DNA of 24,150 nt from positions 1 to 24,150 of the forward strand of contig CAZTGE010000057.1 in NCBI GenBank assembly GCA_964612995.1, given 5' to 3'. The translations under genes and the position numbers were made by a program. Below, piece by piece: positions 8,087-15,557 of the stretch (position 1 is the stretch's first letter; each line of letters opens with the position of its first letter). This DNA comes from SLQH01 sp964612995 (GTDB taxonomy: Bacteria > Planctomycetota > UBA11346). The notes below the pieces were generated by a model. It was not told where the DNA came from. It did not search any database and saw nothing but the letters and a program-made list of their open reading frames with translations.

Positions 8087-8268
8087 TTACGGGCCAAGGC
8101 CAGCATGGTCTGTTGGAAGGCGTCCTCGGCGAGATGGCTGTCGCGCAGCAGGCGTCGGCAGACGCCGTAGACCACGCCGCCGTGCCGCTCGACGATCAGC
8201 CGGAAGGCCTCCTCGTCACCGTCGTCGACGAAACGGGCCAGCAGGCTGGCATCATCGGACTCGGCCAT
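7918..8268 (-). pseudogene. truncated ECF sigma factor, region 2 only
   Basis: The ATG at 8268 has a strong ribosome binding site (AGGGAGGGG). The protein opens as a planctomycete-type sigma factor: MAESDDASLLARFV, then EEAFRLIVERHGGVVYGVC and HLAEDAFQQTMLALAR, which is all of the core-binding part of region 2. After about residue 60 the frame enters low-complexity Pro/Arg/Cys sequence that is the wrong frame of the membrane segment encoded at 7397-8086. The rest of region 2, the linker and the -35-binding region 4 are absent, a loss of roughly 100 residues together with a frame change. As it stands it cannot act as a complete sigma factor. Either the gene is decayed or the assembly dropped a segment here. 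Confidence 0.6.
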
Positions 8269-8379
8269 CGGCCCCTCCCTGCAGCACAAGGGAGCCGCGG
8301 CCGGATCTGATGGGACAATCGTGCGCGTGATCGTCGTGACCAGGACCGGCTCCTGCCGGAATTCGCCCGACTGGCCCTG

Positions 8380-8880
8380 CTAGCCGAGCTCGAAGATGCC
8401 CTCGAGGTCCTCCTGGACCTGCTGCTCCTCGTCGGGGGTCATCCGGGGATCGCGTACGCGGTGGACCAGCCTGGCCTCCTTCTCCTCGAGGATCAGGAAG
8501 GCCTCCTCGCCCTCGTGGATCAGGTCGCGGTAGCGCAGGCGCTTGGCGCGCATCAGCAGCAGCGCGAGCAGCCAGGCGAAGCACTGCTGACGGCGGTCGC
8601 GCGATTCGCGCAGGTCGTTGAAGATGCCCAGCAACACGGCGTTGTTGACCAGTCGTGGACCGCTGTCCTCTTGCGCCGGGGGCCGGCGCAGGCGCCACCA
8701 GCTGATGAACTGCGGCTGGTCCTTGTGCTCCTCCCAGGCCTCGGCACAGAAATCCCAGCGCACGAAGCGGTCCTCCGCGATCAACAGCGCGGAGTAGAAC
8801 GCCTCGCCGGGCTGGATCTCGCGCTGCGTGGCATGGCAGCGGAGGGTGGGGCGGATGACCTTGTCCTGCCAGTCGATCAC
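8380..8880 (-). CDS. conserved hypothetical protein, planctomycete type
   Basis: A 166-residue soluble protein. It begins with a possible metal or structural motif TLRCHATQREIQPGEAFYSAL, continues with RWDFCAEAWEE and ISWWRLRRP, then a helical middle (NNAVLLGIFNDL, FAWLLALLLMRAKRLRYRD), and ends with an acidic helix. I recall the pattern C-x-x-T-x-R-x-x-x-P-G-E-x-F-Y-S with a later W-W-R and LALLLMRRK from a family common in Planctomycetota, but could not check this. The start is a GTG with GGAGG 4 bases upstream. It lies between proC and the broken sigma gene on the same strand, with spacers of 117 and 111 bases. Function unknown. Confidence 0.8.
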   Translation of the reverse strand: MIDWQDKVIRPTLRCHATQREIQPGEAFYSALLIAEDRFVRWDFCAEAWEEHKDQPQFISWWRLRRPPAQEDSGPRLVNNAVLLGIFNDLRESRDRRQQCFAWLLALLLMRAKRLRYRDLIHEGEEAFLILEEKEARLVHRVRDPRMTPDEEQQVQEDLEGIFELG

Positions 8881-8997
8881 GACGCCTCCGGCGCTGGGGT
8901 TCCGTCCGTGCGACGCCCGGCGGGGTGCGCGGCCCGGCTCATGTGGCGGCAGATATACCGTGCTGGGCGGGGCTGGCCATGGTCGAGCGGGTCCGGC

Positions 8998-9807
8998 TCA
9001 ACCGGCCATCTCCTGCGCCCGGTCGCGGGCCGCGACCAGCGCGCGCGCGACCACGGCCATGAAGTCGCCGGCGTCGAGTTCGCCCAGGGCCGCGGCGGTG
9101 GTGCCGCCGGGGCTGGTGACCTCTTCGCGCAGGCGACCGGCGGGGAAGCCCTCCTGAGCGAAGAGGTAGTCGGTGGCGCCCTTGAGGGTCTGGCCGACGA
9201 GCAGCTGCGCCTCGGTATCGCTGAAGCCGAGCGCGGTGGCCCCGGCCACCAGCGCCTCGGCGAAGCGGAAGACGTAGGCGGGTCCGCTGCCGCTGACCGC
9301 GGTCAGGGCGTCCATCATCGTTTCGTCGACGCGCAGGACCCGGCCGCAGGTGGCGAACAGGCGTTCGGCCTGGGCGAGGTCGGCCGCGGTCGCGTGGGCC
9401 CCGGCGCACAGGCCGACCATCCCCTCGCCGATCGCCAACGGGGTGTTGGGCATCGCCCGCACCACCCGGGTGCCGGCCGGCAGTGCGGCTTCGAGGCTGG
9501 CGGTGGGGGTACCCGCGAGGACCGAGACCACCAGCTGGTCGGGGCGCAGGTGCGGGGCGACCGCCTCGGCGGCGGTCGCGAGCAGATTCGGCTTGACGGC
9601 GAGGACGATGACCTCGCGCTCGGCGATGGCCACGCCCGGGTCGTCGGTGACCAGGTGGCCGGCAGCGCTGTGACGGGTGCGGACTCCGTGGTCGGGGTCG
9701 CAGATCCCCAGCGGCGGTACCGTGTCGAGGGTGGCGAGTCCGGCGATGATCGCGCTGGCCATGTTGCCGCCGCCGATGAAGGCGATGGCGGGAAGGACGC
9801 TGGTCAT
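8998..9807 (-). CDS. proC: pyrroline-5-carboxylate reductase
   Basis: A 269-residue enzyme that reduces 1-pyrroline-5-carboxylate to L-proline with NAD(P)H, the last step of proline synthesis in the cytoplasm. The N-terminal Rossmann motif is AFIGGGNMASAIIAGL, followed by VIVLAVKPN and VVRAMPNTPLAIGEGM. The C-terminal dimer domain has the family signature ALTAVSGSGPAYVF and LREEVTSPGGTTAAAL. Length is normal. Its ATG overlaps the stop of the upstream diguanylate cyclase by 4 bases, so it is probably translated from the same message. Confidence 0.97.
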   Translation of the reverse strand: MTSVLPAIAFIGGGNMASAIIAGLATLDTVPPLGICDPDHGVRTRHSAAGHLVTDDPGVAIAEREVIVLAVKPNLLATAAEAVAPHLRPDQLVVSVLAGTPTASLEAALPAGTRVVRAMPNTPLAIGEGMVGLCAGAHATAADLAQAERLFATCGRVLRVDETMMDALTAVSGSGPAYVFRFAEALVAGATALGFSDTEAQLLVGQTLKGATDYLFAQEGFPAGRLREEVTSPGGTTAAALGELDAGDFMAVVARALVAARDRAQEMAG

Positions 9808-11027
9808 TGGGGCTCCTCGGTCTCGTCGGGCTCCAGGCGTTGCAGCGCTTCGGTCCGGGGTTTGTGCATCACCCGGATCATGCTCGAGCTCGCCGGGCCG
9901 TCCACCTCTTCGGCGATCACCACCCGGTTCTTGCCGGCGGACTTGGCCGCGTACATCGCCGCGTCGCCGCGCGCGAGCAGTTCTTCAGCAGTCTCGTCCA
10001 TCAGGCAGGAGGCCACGCCGACGGACACGGTCACCGCCTGCGGGAGGTCGGCCAGCGCGGCGATGGCGCTGCGGTGGCGTTCGGCCACGCCCTGCGCGCC
10101 CGCGGGACCGGTCTCCGGCATGACCACCACGAATTCCTCACCACCATCGCGGAAGACGATGTCGCCGGCGCGGCACTCCTCGCGCAGCCGCCGCCCGACG
10201 GCGGCCAGGGTCCGGTCACCGGCCTCGTGACCGTGGGCATCGTTGACCGCCTTGAAATCGTCGATGTCGAGTACCGCGATCGCCACCACCCGGCGGTCCT
10301 CGACCAGCTCCTCGAGCCGGCGGCGACCGTACCAGCGGCGGTAGGTGGTGGTCAGGGGATCGCTGCGACCGAGTTCCTGGAGTTGTCGGAACAGGACCAC
10401 CCGGCGCAGGGCCAGGGCCAGCTGGCCGCGCAGGACCTCGGCCATGTAGCGCTGGTCGTCGCGCGCGAGTTCGAGCAGCGGTGGCTGGGGTCGGGCGTCG
10501 TCGAGGATCAGCAGCGCCTGGCCCTCGACGGCGGTGCTCAGATCGAGGAGCAGCTGGCCGCCGCTCTCCGCCGGCAAGGCGGTCGGGCCGTCCGGCTGCG
10601 GCGGTTCCTCGTTGACCGTGCCGCCGACGCTGCGCCACTGCCCGCGCTCCCACAGCAGCAGATCGAGCGAAGCGAAGCGCCAGTAACGTCCGAGGACGCT
10701 CTGCACGCGCTCGCGCAGGTCGGTCTCCTCGACACAGCCGACGAGCTCCGCGCTGACTTCGAACACCCCCTGGTAGAGACCGCGCAGCACCTGCAGGCAG
10801 CGGGTGTCGTGCTGGATCGCGCGGCGGCGCTCGCGCAACTCGGCCGGACCGGCTGCAGGCTGCGTGCGTCCGGTCAGTTCGCGGGCCAAGCCGGCGGTCA
10901 CCAGCAGCACCGCGCATGCGATGAGGATCGCCGGCAGGGCCGGATGCCCGGCGACGAGCACCCCGGCGCAGGTGCCGCCACCAGCGACGAGCGGGATCAG
11001 GATCTGGAGCGCGGTGCCGGTCTTCAT
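9804..11027 (-). CDS. diguanylate cyclase with GGDEF domain and inhibitory site
   Basis: A 407-residue membrane-bound protein predicted to make cyclic di-GMP from two GTP. Two hydrophobic segments lie at about residues 8-48 (LIPLVAGGGTCAGVLVAG, LPAILIACAVLLVTAGLA). A GAF-like sensory stretch at ~75-215 is unrecognised in detail. The GGDEF domain fills ~225-385: VLDIDDFKAVNDAHGHEAGD gives the metal and guanine-binding Asp/Asn. The active loop is GGEEF at 295-299. RAGD at 286-289 is the canonical RxxD inhibitory site 5 residues before it. The usual D-x-L-T-G-L-x-N-R motif is altered to DPLTTTYRRW. The C-terminal 40 residues are an extra tail. It overlaps its neighbours by 4 bases on both sides. 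Confidence 0.93.
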   Translation of the reverse strand: MKTGTALQILIPLVAGGGTCAGVLVAGHPALPAILIACAVLLVTAGLARELTGRTQPAAGPAELRERRRAIQHDTRCLQVLRGLYQGVFEVSAELVGCVEETDLRERVQSVLGRYWRFASLDLLLWERGQWRSVGGTVNEEPPQPDGPTALPAESGGQLLLDLSTAVEGQALLILDDARPQPPLLELARDDQRYMAEVLRGQLALALRRVVLFRQLQELGRSDPLTTTYRRWYGRRRLEELVEDRRVVAIAVLDIDDFKAVNDAHGHEAGDRTLAAVGRRLREECRAGDIVFRDGGEEFVVVMPETGPAGAQGVAERHRSAIAALADLPQAVTVSVGVASCLMDETAEELLARGDAAMYAAKSAGKNRVVIAEEVDGPASSSMIRVMHKPRTEALQRLEPDETEEPQ

Positions 11028-12373
11028 GGGGCTGCCATCACCCGGTTGCGGCCGGCTTCCTTCGCGGCGTAGCAGGCGGCATCGGCCCGGTTGAGCAGGT
11101 CGCGTGCGCTCTCGCCCGCAGCGTGCACCGCCCAGCCGAGCGAGGCGCTCACCTGGACCTGCTGATCGCCGTGGGCGATGGCGAGCGCGGCGATACGTTG
11201 ATGGATGTCGGTGGCGACCGCAGCGACTGCCTCGCCATCGCCATCCGGCAACAGTACGGCGAATTCCTCACCACCGTAGCGACAGCAGATGGCGGGTTCC
11301 GGCGCTGCGGCGCTCACCGCCGCGGCGACCGCGGAGAGCGCACGATCGCCGGTGGCATGTCCGAAATTGTCGTTGAACTGCTTGAGGCGGTCCAGGTCGC
11401 ACATGATCAGTCCGACGCCCTCGCCTCCGGTGCGGGCGATGGTCTCGTCGAGTCGACGGAGGAACTCGTGCTGGCCGTAGAGCCCGGTCAGGCTGTCGCG
11501 CAGGGCCAGGCTCCGGGCCTGGAGCCGGAGGTCGACCGAGGCAAGGGTCAGACCGGCGAGACGGGCCAGCGCCTCGACCATGTCCAGCCGCATGGCGTCG
11601 GCCGCGCCACGGGCGGGGATTGCCACCACCAGGACGCCGCGGTCCTTGCGTTCGGTCGCATCGGGCATGCTGCCGCGGGTGCCGCGGCGATCGCTGCGCA
11701 GGGGAAGGCAGGCGACGAGGCACTCGCCGGCGGCGTAGGTGTAGGAGCGTTGCTCGCGGGCGACGTAGACGACCTCACGGTCCGGATCGGGCAGCCGGAT
11801 GCGCCGGTCGTCGATCATCTCGGCATGGCAACGCAGGCCGCTGCGGCTGCCGAGGTGGACCTGGATCGCGACGCACTCCGGCAGGACGCGCCGGATCTCG
11901 GTGCACAGCTCGTTGGCCAGGTCGCCGTAGCCGCCGACACCGGCGAGACACAGGCAGGCCTCGAGCAGGTCCGGGTACCGGCGCAGATCGGCCGCGAGCA
12001 GATCGCGGTCGCGGGTGCAGGTTTCGATCTGTTCGCGCAGTTCGCGCCGGGTGCGCCAGCAGCGGGGAATCAGGTCGTGCAGCCAGGCGCCGAGCCCACA
12101 GCCGGCCGCGGTCCAACCGGCCAGAGCCAGCTCGCCGCCGCCGATCAACGCGAGCAGGGGCAGGGCCGCAGCCCCTGCCCACAGCGCGCCGATCGCCGCG
12201 ATGGCCAGCAGCAGGGCGGCGCAGATCACCAGGATGGCCACCGGCCCCGGCCCGCCCGGCAGACGGCCGGCGACCAGCACCAACGCGATCGCCAGCGGCA
12301 GCATCAGGGCGCGCGTCGATGTCATGCGATGCGGGACCAGGGCGTACATCCGGTCGACTGTCCGATGGCGCAT
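11024..12373 (-). CDS. diguanylate cyclase with GGDEF domain, no inhibitory site
   Basis: A 449-residue membrane protein, first gene of the cyclase-cyclase-proC operon. Hydrophobic segments occupy about residues 20-105 (LMLPLAIALVLVAG, VAILVICAALLLAIAAIGAL and others). A ~150-residue GAF-like region follows, then a C-terminal GGDEF domain with SLTGLYGQHEFLRRLD, CDLDRLKQFNDNFGHATGD and the active loop GGEEF at 367-371. Catalytic residues look intact. Unlike the next gene, it has PEPAICC rather than RxxD before the loop, so product inhibition should be weak or absent. Alternative in-frame ATGs at 12349 and 12325 would shorten the N-terminus by 8 or 16 residues; none has a convincing ribosome binding site. 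Confidence 0.92.
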   Translation of the reverse strand: MRHRTVDRMYALVPHRMTSTRALMLPLAIALVLVAGRLPGGPGPVAILVICAALLLAIAAIGALWAGAAALPLLALIGGGELALAGWTAAGCGLGAWLHDLIPRCWRTRRELREQIETCTRDRDLLAADLRRYPDLLEACLCLAGVGGYGDLANELCTEIRRVLPECVAIQVHLGSRSGLRCHAEMIDDRRIRLPDPDREVVYVAREQRSYTYAAGECLVACLPLRSDRRGTRGSMPDATERKDRGVLVVAIPARGAADAMRLDMVEALARLAGLTLASVDLRLQARSLALRDSLTGLYGQHEFLRRLDETIARTGGEGVGLIMCDLDRLKQFNDNFGHATGDRALSAVAAAVSAAAPEPAICCRYGGEEFAVLLPDGDGEAVAAVATDIHQRIAALAIAHGDQQVQVSASLGWAVHAAGESARDLLNRADAACYAAKEAGRNRVMAAP

Positions 12374-12437
12374 CGGCGCGGCAATGGAATTCTCCGGCGT
12401 TGTGTCCGCGCTGGAGCCCGGCGCGGCGGGCCACGCA

Positions 12438-12465
12438 TTGCCGCACCGTCGCGGATCCCTATTCT
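12438..12465 (+). promoter_or_regulatory. possible hisB promoter
   Basis: TTGCCG at 12438-12443 and TATTCT at 12460-12465 are separated by 16 bases, each matching 4 of 6 bases of the sigma-70 consensus. The -10 box ends 9 bases before the hisB ATG and no Shine-Dalgarno is present, so the transcript would be leaderless or nearly so. Confidence 0.4.
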
Positions 12466-12474
12466 CTGCGCATC

Positions 12475-13059
12475 ATGACCCGAAGCGCCACCGTCGAACG
12501 TCGCACCGCCGAAACTGCGATCACCGCCTCCTGGAACCTTGATGTCGCCGGCGAGGCCACGATCGAGACCGGCATCGGTTTTTTCGATCACATGCTCGCC
12601 GCGCTGGCCAAGCACAGCGGCACCACCCTCGCGGTGACCTGCAGCGGCGACCTCCACGTCGACGGCCACCACACTTCTGAAGACGTGGGTATCGCCCTCG
12701 GCCAGGCCTTGCGCCAGGCGCTCGGCGAGCGCGCAGGCGTCGAACGCTTCGGGCATATCGCGTGTCCGCTCGACGAGGCGCTGGTCAGCGCCAGCGTCGA
12801 TCTCTCGGGGCGCCCCTGTCTGGTCTACGCGCTCAGCCCGGCCGCGCCGATGCTTGGCGGCTGGGATCGTGAACTGGTGCCGGAATTCTTCGGCGCGCTG
12901 TGCGATCACGCGCGCATCACGCTGCACCTGCATCAGATCTGCGGCGAGAATTCCCACCACATCGTCGAGGCCGCGTTCAAGGCCTGCGCCCGCGCGCTGC
13001 GTCAGGCGATCGCGATCACCGGCACCGGCATTCCCAGCACCAAGCAGGCCTTGGACTGA
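12475..13059 (+). CDS. hisB: imidazoleglycerol-phosphate dehydratase
   Basis: A 194-residue enzyme of histidine synthesis that dehydrates imidazole glycerol phosphate to imidazole acetol phosphate. It is the monofunctional form, without the phosphatase domain found in enterobacteria. The manganese-binding motifs are all present: FFDHMLAALAKHS, DGHHTSEDVGIALGQAL, and near the end ENSHHIVEAAFKACARAL. It ends with the typical IPSTKQALD. Length is standard. The ATG at 12475 begins the usual R-x-A-x-V-x-R-x-T-x-E-T start. It is divergent from the diguanylate cyclase operon (101 bases between) and convergent with the gene at 13255. No other his genes are in the window. Confidence 0.97.
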   Translation: MTRSATVERRTAETAITASWNLDVAGEATIETGIGFFDHMLAALAKHSGTTLAVTCSGDLHVDGHHTSEDVGIALGQALRQALGERAGVERFGHIACPLDEALVSASVDLSGRPCLVYALSPAAPMLGGWDRELVPEFFGALCDHARITLHLHQICGENSHHIVEAAFKACARALRQAIAITGTGIPSTKQALD

Positions 13060-13061
13060 AA

Positions 13062-13075
13062 TCCGGCCTGCCGGA
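13062..13075 (+). terminator. small hairpin after hisB
   Basis: TCCGG and CCGGA enclose a 4-base loop three bases after the hisB stop. The stem is short and has no T-tract, so this is a weak terminator candidate. Confidence 0.25.
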
Positions 13076-13085
13076 CCGCGGCGTT

Positions 13086-13253
13086 GCTCCGGTCGCTCCG
13101 GTCGCTCCGGTCGCTCCGGNNNNNNNNNNNNNNNNNNNNNNNNNNNNNNNNNNNNNNNNNNNNNNNNNNNNNNNNNNNNNNNNNNNNNNNNNNNNNNNNN
13201 NNNNNNNNNNNNNNNNNNNGCTCCGGTCGCTCCGGTCGCTCCGGTCGCTCCGG
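13086..13253. repeat. 9-bp tandem repeat interrupted by assembly gap
   Basis: The unit GCTCCGGTC is repeated 3.8 times without a mismatch on the left (13086-13119) and 3.8 times on the right (13220-13253), with 100 N between. The same unit and strand orientation on both sides indicate one array that the assembler could not span, so its true copy number is unknown. It has no stop codon in any frame. It sits in the convergent space between hisB and the gene at 13255, whose stop codon lies 1 base beyond the last unit. Confidence 0.9.
13120..13219. other. assembly gap, 100 N
   Basis: Exactly 100 N, the conventional size for a gap of unknown length. It lies inside the 9-bp repeat array. Confidence 0.97.
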
Positions 13254-13254
13254 C

Positions 13255-13869
13255 TCAGTCGGCGAAATCGAGTTCCAGCGTCTGGAGCTGTGGGGGCGGT
13301 TCGCCGGGTTCCGGTGCTTCGAGTTCGATCGTGGTCCGGCCGTCGGGGCGCAGTAGCCGCCCCGGCAGCTCGATCGTCAGCACGCCACGGCCCGCGGCGT
13401 CGGTCGATCCGGTGACGACGGTCGGCTGGCCGTTGACCCGCGCGGCGAGCCGGGGTGGTTGAGCGCTTGCGGCGAAGGTCAGTCGCATCGTGCCGCCGGC
13501 GCCGAGGACCGCCGGCTCGGCCCGGATCAGCAGGTGGATGGTCGCCGGGAGCGTGCCGGCGAGGGCCGCGTGCCCCTGCTCGACCTGCCACCCGTGACCC
13601 AGTCGCGCTCGCCAGCGTGCGGCCGTGTCCGGCTCGAAGGTCAATCGTTCCCCCGGGTTCACGTCGAGGGCGCCCGGCGGGACGTAGCAGGGGCTGGCGT
13701 GGTCGAGGTAGTAGAGCTGGCGTTCCCAGTTGATCCGTGGCCGGGCGGCGAGCGAGAGCACGTAGAGCTCGTAGCCGAGGGCGAGGAGGGCGATCACGGC
13801 CAGAGCGCACAGCCGCAGCCGGGTGAAGGCGGTCAGTGGCGCGCGAGAAACGATTCCGGTGCCGGTCAT
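13255..13869 (-). CDS. membrane-anchored protein of unknown function
   Basis: A 204-residue protein with a short cytoplasmic start, one hydrophobic segment at about residues 20-42 (LRLCALAVIALLALGYELYVLSLAA), and an external beta-rich domain of ~155 residues ending LQTLELDFAD. The segment could be an uncleaved anchor or a signal peptide. The exposed part contains several Leu/Val/Thr-rich strands and is probably a beta-sandwich; I do not recognise the family. The ATG at 13869 is preferred over an ATG 11 codons upstream because of an AGGAA before it. It follows the GtrA/GT-C gene by 158 bases on the same strand and could be part of that cassette. Confidence 0.7.
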   Translation of the reverse strand: MTGTGIVSRAPLTAFTRLRLCALAVIALLALGYELYVLSLAARPRINWERQLYYLDHASPCYVPPGALDVNPGERLTFEPDTAARWRARLGHGWQVEQGHAALAGTLPATIHLLIRAEPAVLGAGGTMRLTFAASAQPPRLAARVNGQPTVVTGSTDAAGRGVLTIELPGRLLRPDGRTTIELEAPEPGEPPPQLQTLELDFAD

Positions 13870-14027
13870 GCGGGGGCGTTCCTGTCGGTGTCGGTCATCC
13901 AATGCTCACCGGCCGTGAACGGCGAGGTGATGGGCGGTCCAGCGGGCGTGGCCCCTGGATGCGGGGATGGGAACGATGAGCCGGAGCCCGGTGCTCGCAG
14001 CCCGTGGGGTGTGGGCGCAGGCCCTCC

Positions 14028-15557
14028 TCAGTAGATGTATTCGATGCTGCAGCACCACATGATCAGCAGGGGGAGATTGCACAGCAGCAGCAGGGCGGTG
14101 TACAGCACGAAGCGGAAGCGGCCGAGCGGGTGTTCGCGCGCGCCGAGGGCGAGCGGGATCAGGCCGACTGCGGCGACGTAGCGCGGCATCGATATCAGGC
14201 TGGTGCTCAGAGGGATGGTGGTGGCGATGAGGAAGAACAGCGCCAGGCCGATCCAGCCGCGGCGGGCGAGGTGGATGCAGGCCCAGACGCCGAGCAGGTA
14301 CCAGATCGCGAAGTAGAATTCTTTGTAAGGGAACAGCGTCAGGCCCTCGGCCAGGACCGCGAGCGGGTTGCCGATGCTCCGGCCCCAGGCGACCTGGACG
14401 TGGCTGAAGGCCATCGCGTCGCCGAGGGCGTGGTGCTGGTGGTGCATGAAGGCGAACAGGCCCAGCGGCGCGATGCAACCGGCGGCGATCAATGGCATCA
14501 GCGCGATCGTGAGGCTGCGCAGGTCGCCACGACCCTCGCGGCGCAGGCGCAGCACGGTGCGGACCATCTCCGCGGCGTAGACGACGCAGAAGAACACGCC
14601 GACCGCCCGGGTGGCCGAGAGCAGCATCGCGAACAGGGCCGAGCGCAGGGGGTGTCCGGCGCGCAGCTGCATCCAGGACAGCAACAGCAGCAGGAAGAAC
14701 AGCGGCTCGGTGTAACCGGTGGCGTGATAGAAGGCGTAGGGGCCGAAGAGGAAGAAGACGAGGGCCAGCCGGGGATGGAAGCGGGCGGTGGCATCGCGGC
14801 CCAGGCGCAGCAGCAGGTACACGCAGCCCAGGGCGCAGGCGTTGGTCACAATCACGGCGGCGACCGGGATGCTCAGAGCCAGGACGCGGGCCAGGCCGCT
14901 GGTGAGCAGGGGGTAGAGCGGGAAGAAGGCCCAGTTCGCCTGACCGCCCAGCCCGAAGCGCGGGGCGATGAGATAGCCGTGGGCGGCGACGTCGGCGTAC
15001 CAGTTGGCGTCGAACTGGAACCAGGCCGACCAGCAGTCCGCGCCGGTGACCTGGCCATGGATCAACAGCACGACGAGCATCAACGCACGCGAGGCGAGCA
15101 GCAGCAGCGCGGCGCGGCCGAGGTCGGGAAGCCAGGTACGCGGTCCGGCCTCCGGCGGCGGCGGGCGGAAGACGTAGAACTTCTGGATCAGGAAGAAGGC
15201 GATGGTGTAGGTGACGATGCCGCCGGCGTTGGCCCAGTAGGCGCCGAAGGTCGGCGCGAGCAGGCGCAGCACGGCGAAATTGAGGGTGTAGGCGAGGGCG
15301 AAGCCGACCCAGAAGCGGGGCAGGGCGCCCGGCGCCCGGTGCCCGGTGAAGGTGAAGCGGCTGTTGAGCAGGTAGCTCACGCACAGCCCGACCGCATAGC
15401 CGCAGACGTTGGCCCAGTAGGCGCCCAGCAACGGGATGGTGGCGAAGGTGGTTCCGCCGCCGACCAGGGTGTTGATCACCCCGACCACGGCGTAGGTCAG
15501 CATCTGGCGCAGGTGCCCCCCGCGCTCGCGCGGTTGCTGGTCACTGCTTGCCGTCAT
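14028..15557 (-). CDS. GtrA domain fused to PIG-V-like GT-C glycosyltransferase
   Basis: A 509-residue polytopic membrane protein of two parts. Residues ~18-133 are a GtrA-type four-helix domain: MLTYAVVGVINTLVGGG, GYAVGLCVSYLLNSRFTFTG, FLIQKFYVFR. GtrA proteins are thought to flip polyprenyl-phosphate sugars. Residues ~150-509 resemble bacterial PIG-V/GT-C mannosyltransferases: the luminal motif FDANWYADVAAHGYL, then NWAFFPLYPLLTSGL, GYTEPLFFLLLLLSWMQL and many membrane helices. The start at 15557 overlaps the end of the GT2 gene by 17 bases, so both are probably made together: the GT2 enzyme charges the lipid, this protein flips it and transfers the sugar outside. Sugar and acceptor are unknown. 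Confidence 0.85.
   Translation of the reverse strand: MTASSDQQPRERGGHLRQMLTYAVVGVINTLVGGGTTFATIPLLGAYWANVCGYAVGLCVSYLLNSRFTFTGHRAPGALPRFWVGFALAYTLNFAVLRLLAPTFGAYWANAGGIVTYTIAFFLIQKFYVFRPPPPEAGPRTWLPDLGRAALLLLASRALMLVVLLIHGQVTGADCWSAWFQFDANWYADVAAHGYLIAPRFGLGGQANWAFFPLYPLLTSGLARVLALSIPVAAVIVTNACALGCVYLLLRLGRDATARFHPRLALVFFLFGPYAFYHATGYTEPLFFLLLLLSWMQLRAGHPLRSALFAMLLSATRAVGVFFCVVYAAEMVRTVLRLRREGRGDLRSLTIALMPLIAAGCIAPLGLFAFMHHQHHALGDAMAFSHVQVAWGRSIGNPLAVLAEGLTLFPYKEFYFAIWYLLGVWACIHLARRGWIGLALFFLIATTIPLSTSLISMPRYVAAVGLIPLALGAREHPLGRFRFVLYTALLLLCNLPLLIMWCCSIEYIY

Noticed and set aside
8461..10230. 589-residue open frame antisense to proC and the 166-residue gene
   Set aside because: It crosses two supported genes and an intergenic spacer, and its Gly/Gln/Ala-rich product is typical of antisense high-GC frames.
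11123..12478. 451-residue open frame antisense to the first diguanylate cyclase
   Set aside because: No motif; the opposite strand has an intact GGDEF domain.
13086..13253. Repeat array considered as CRISPR
   Set aside because: Units are 9 bp and directly abutting with no spacers, and no cas gene is nearby.
13016..13810. Open frame reading through the 9-bp repeats as Gly-Ala-Thr or Asp-Arg-Ser repeats
   Set aside because: It spans the N gap and overlaps the better-supported gene at 13255-13869 and the end of hisB in another frame.
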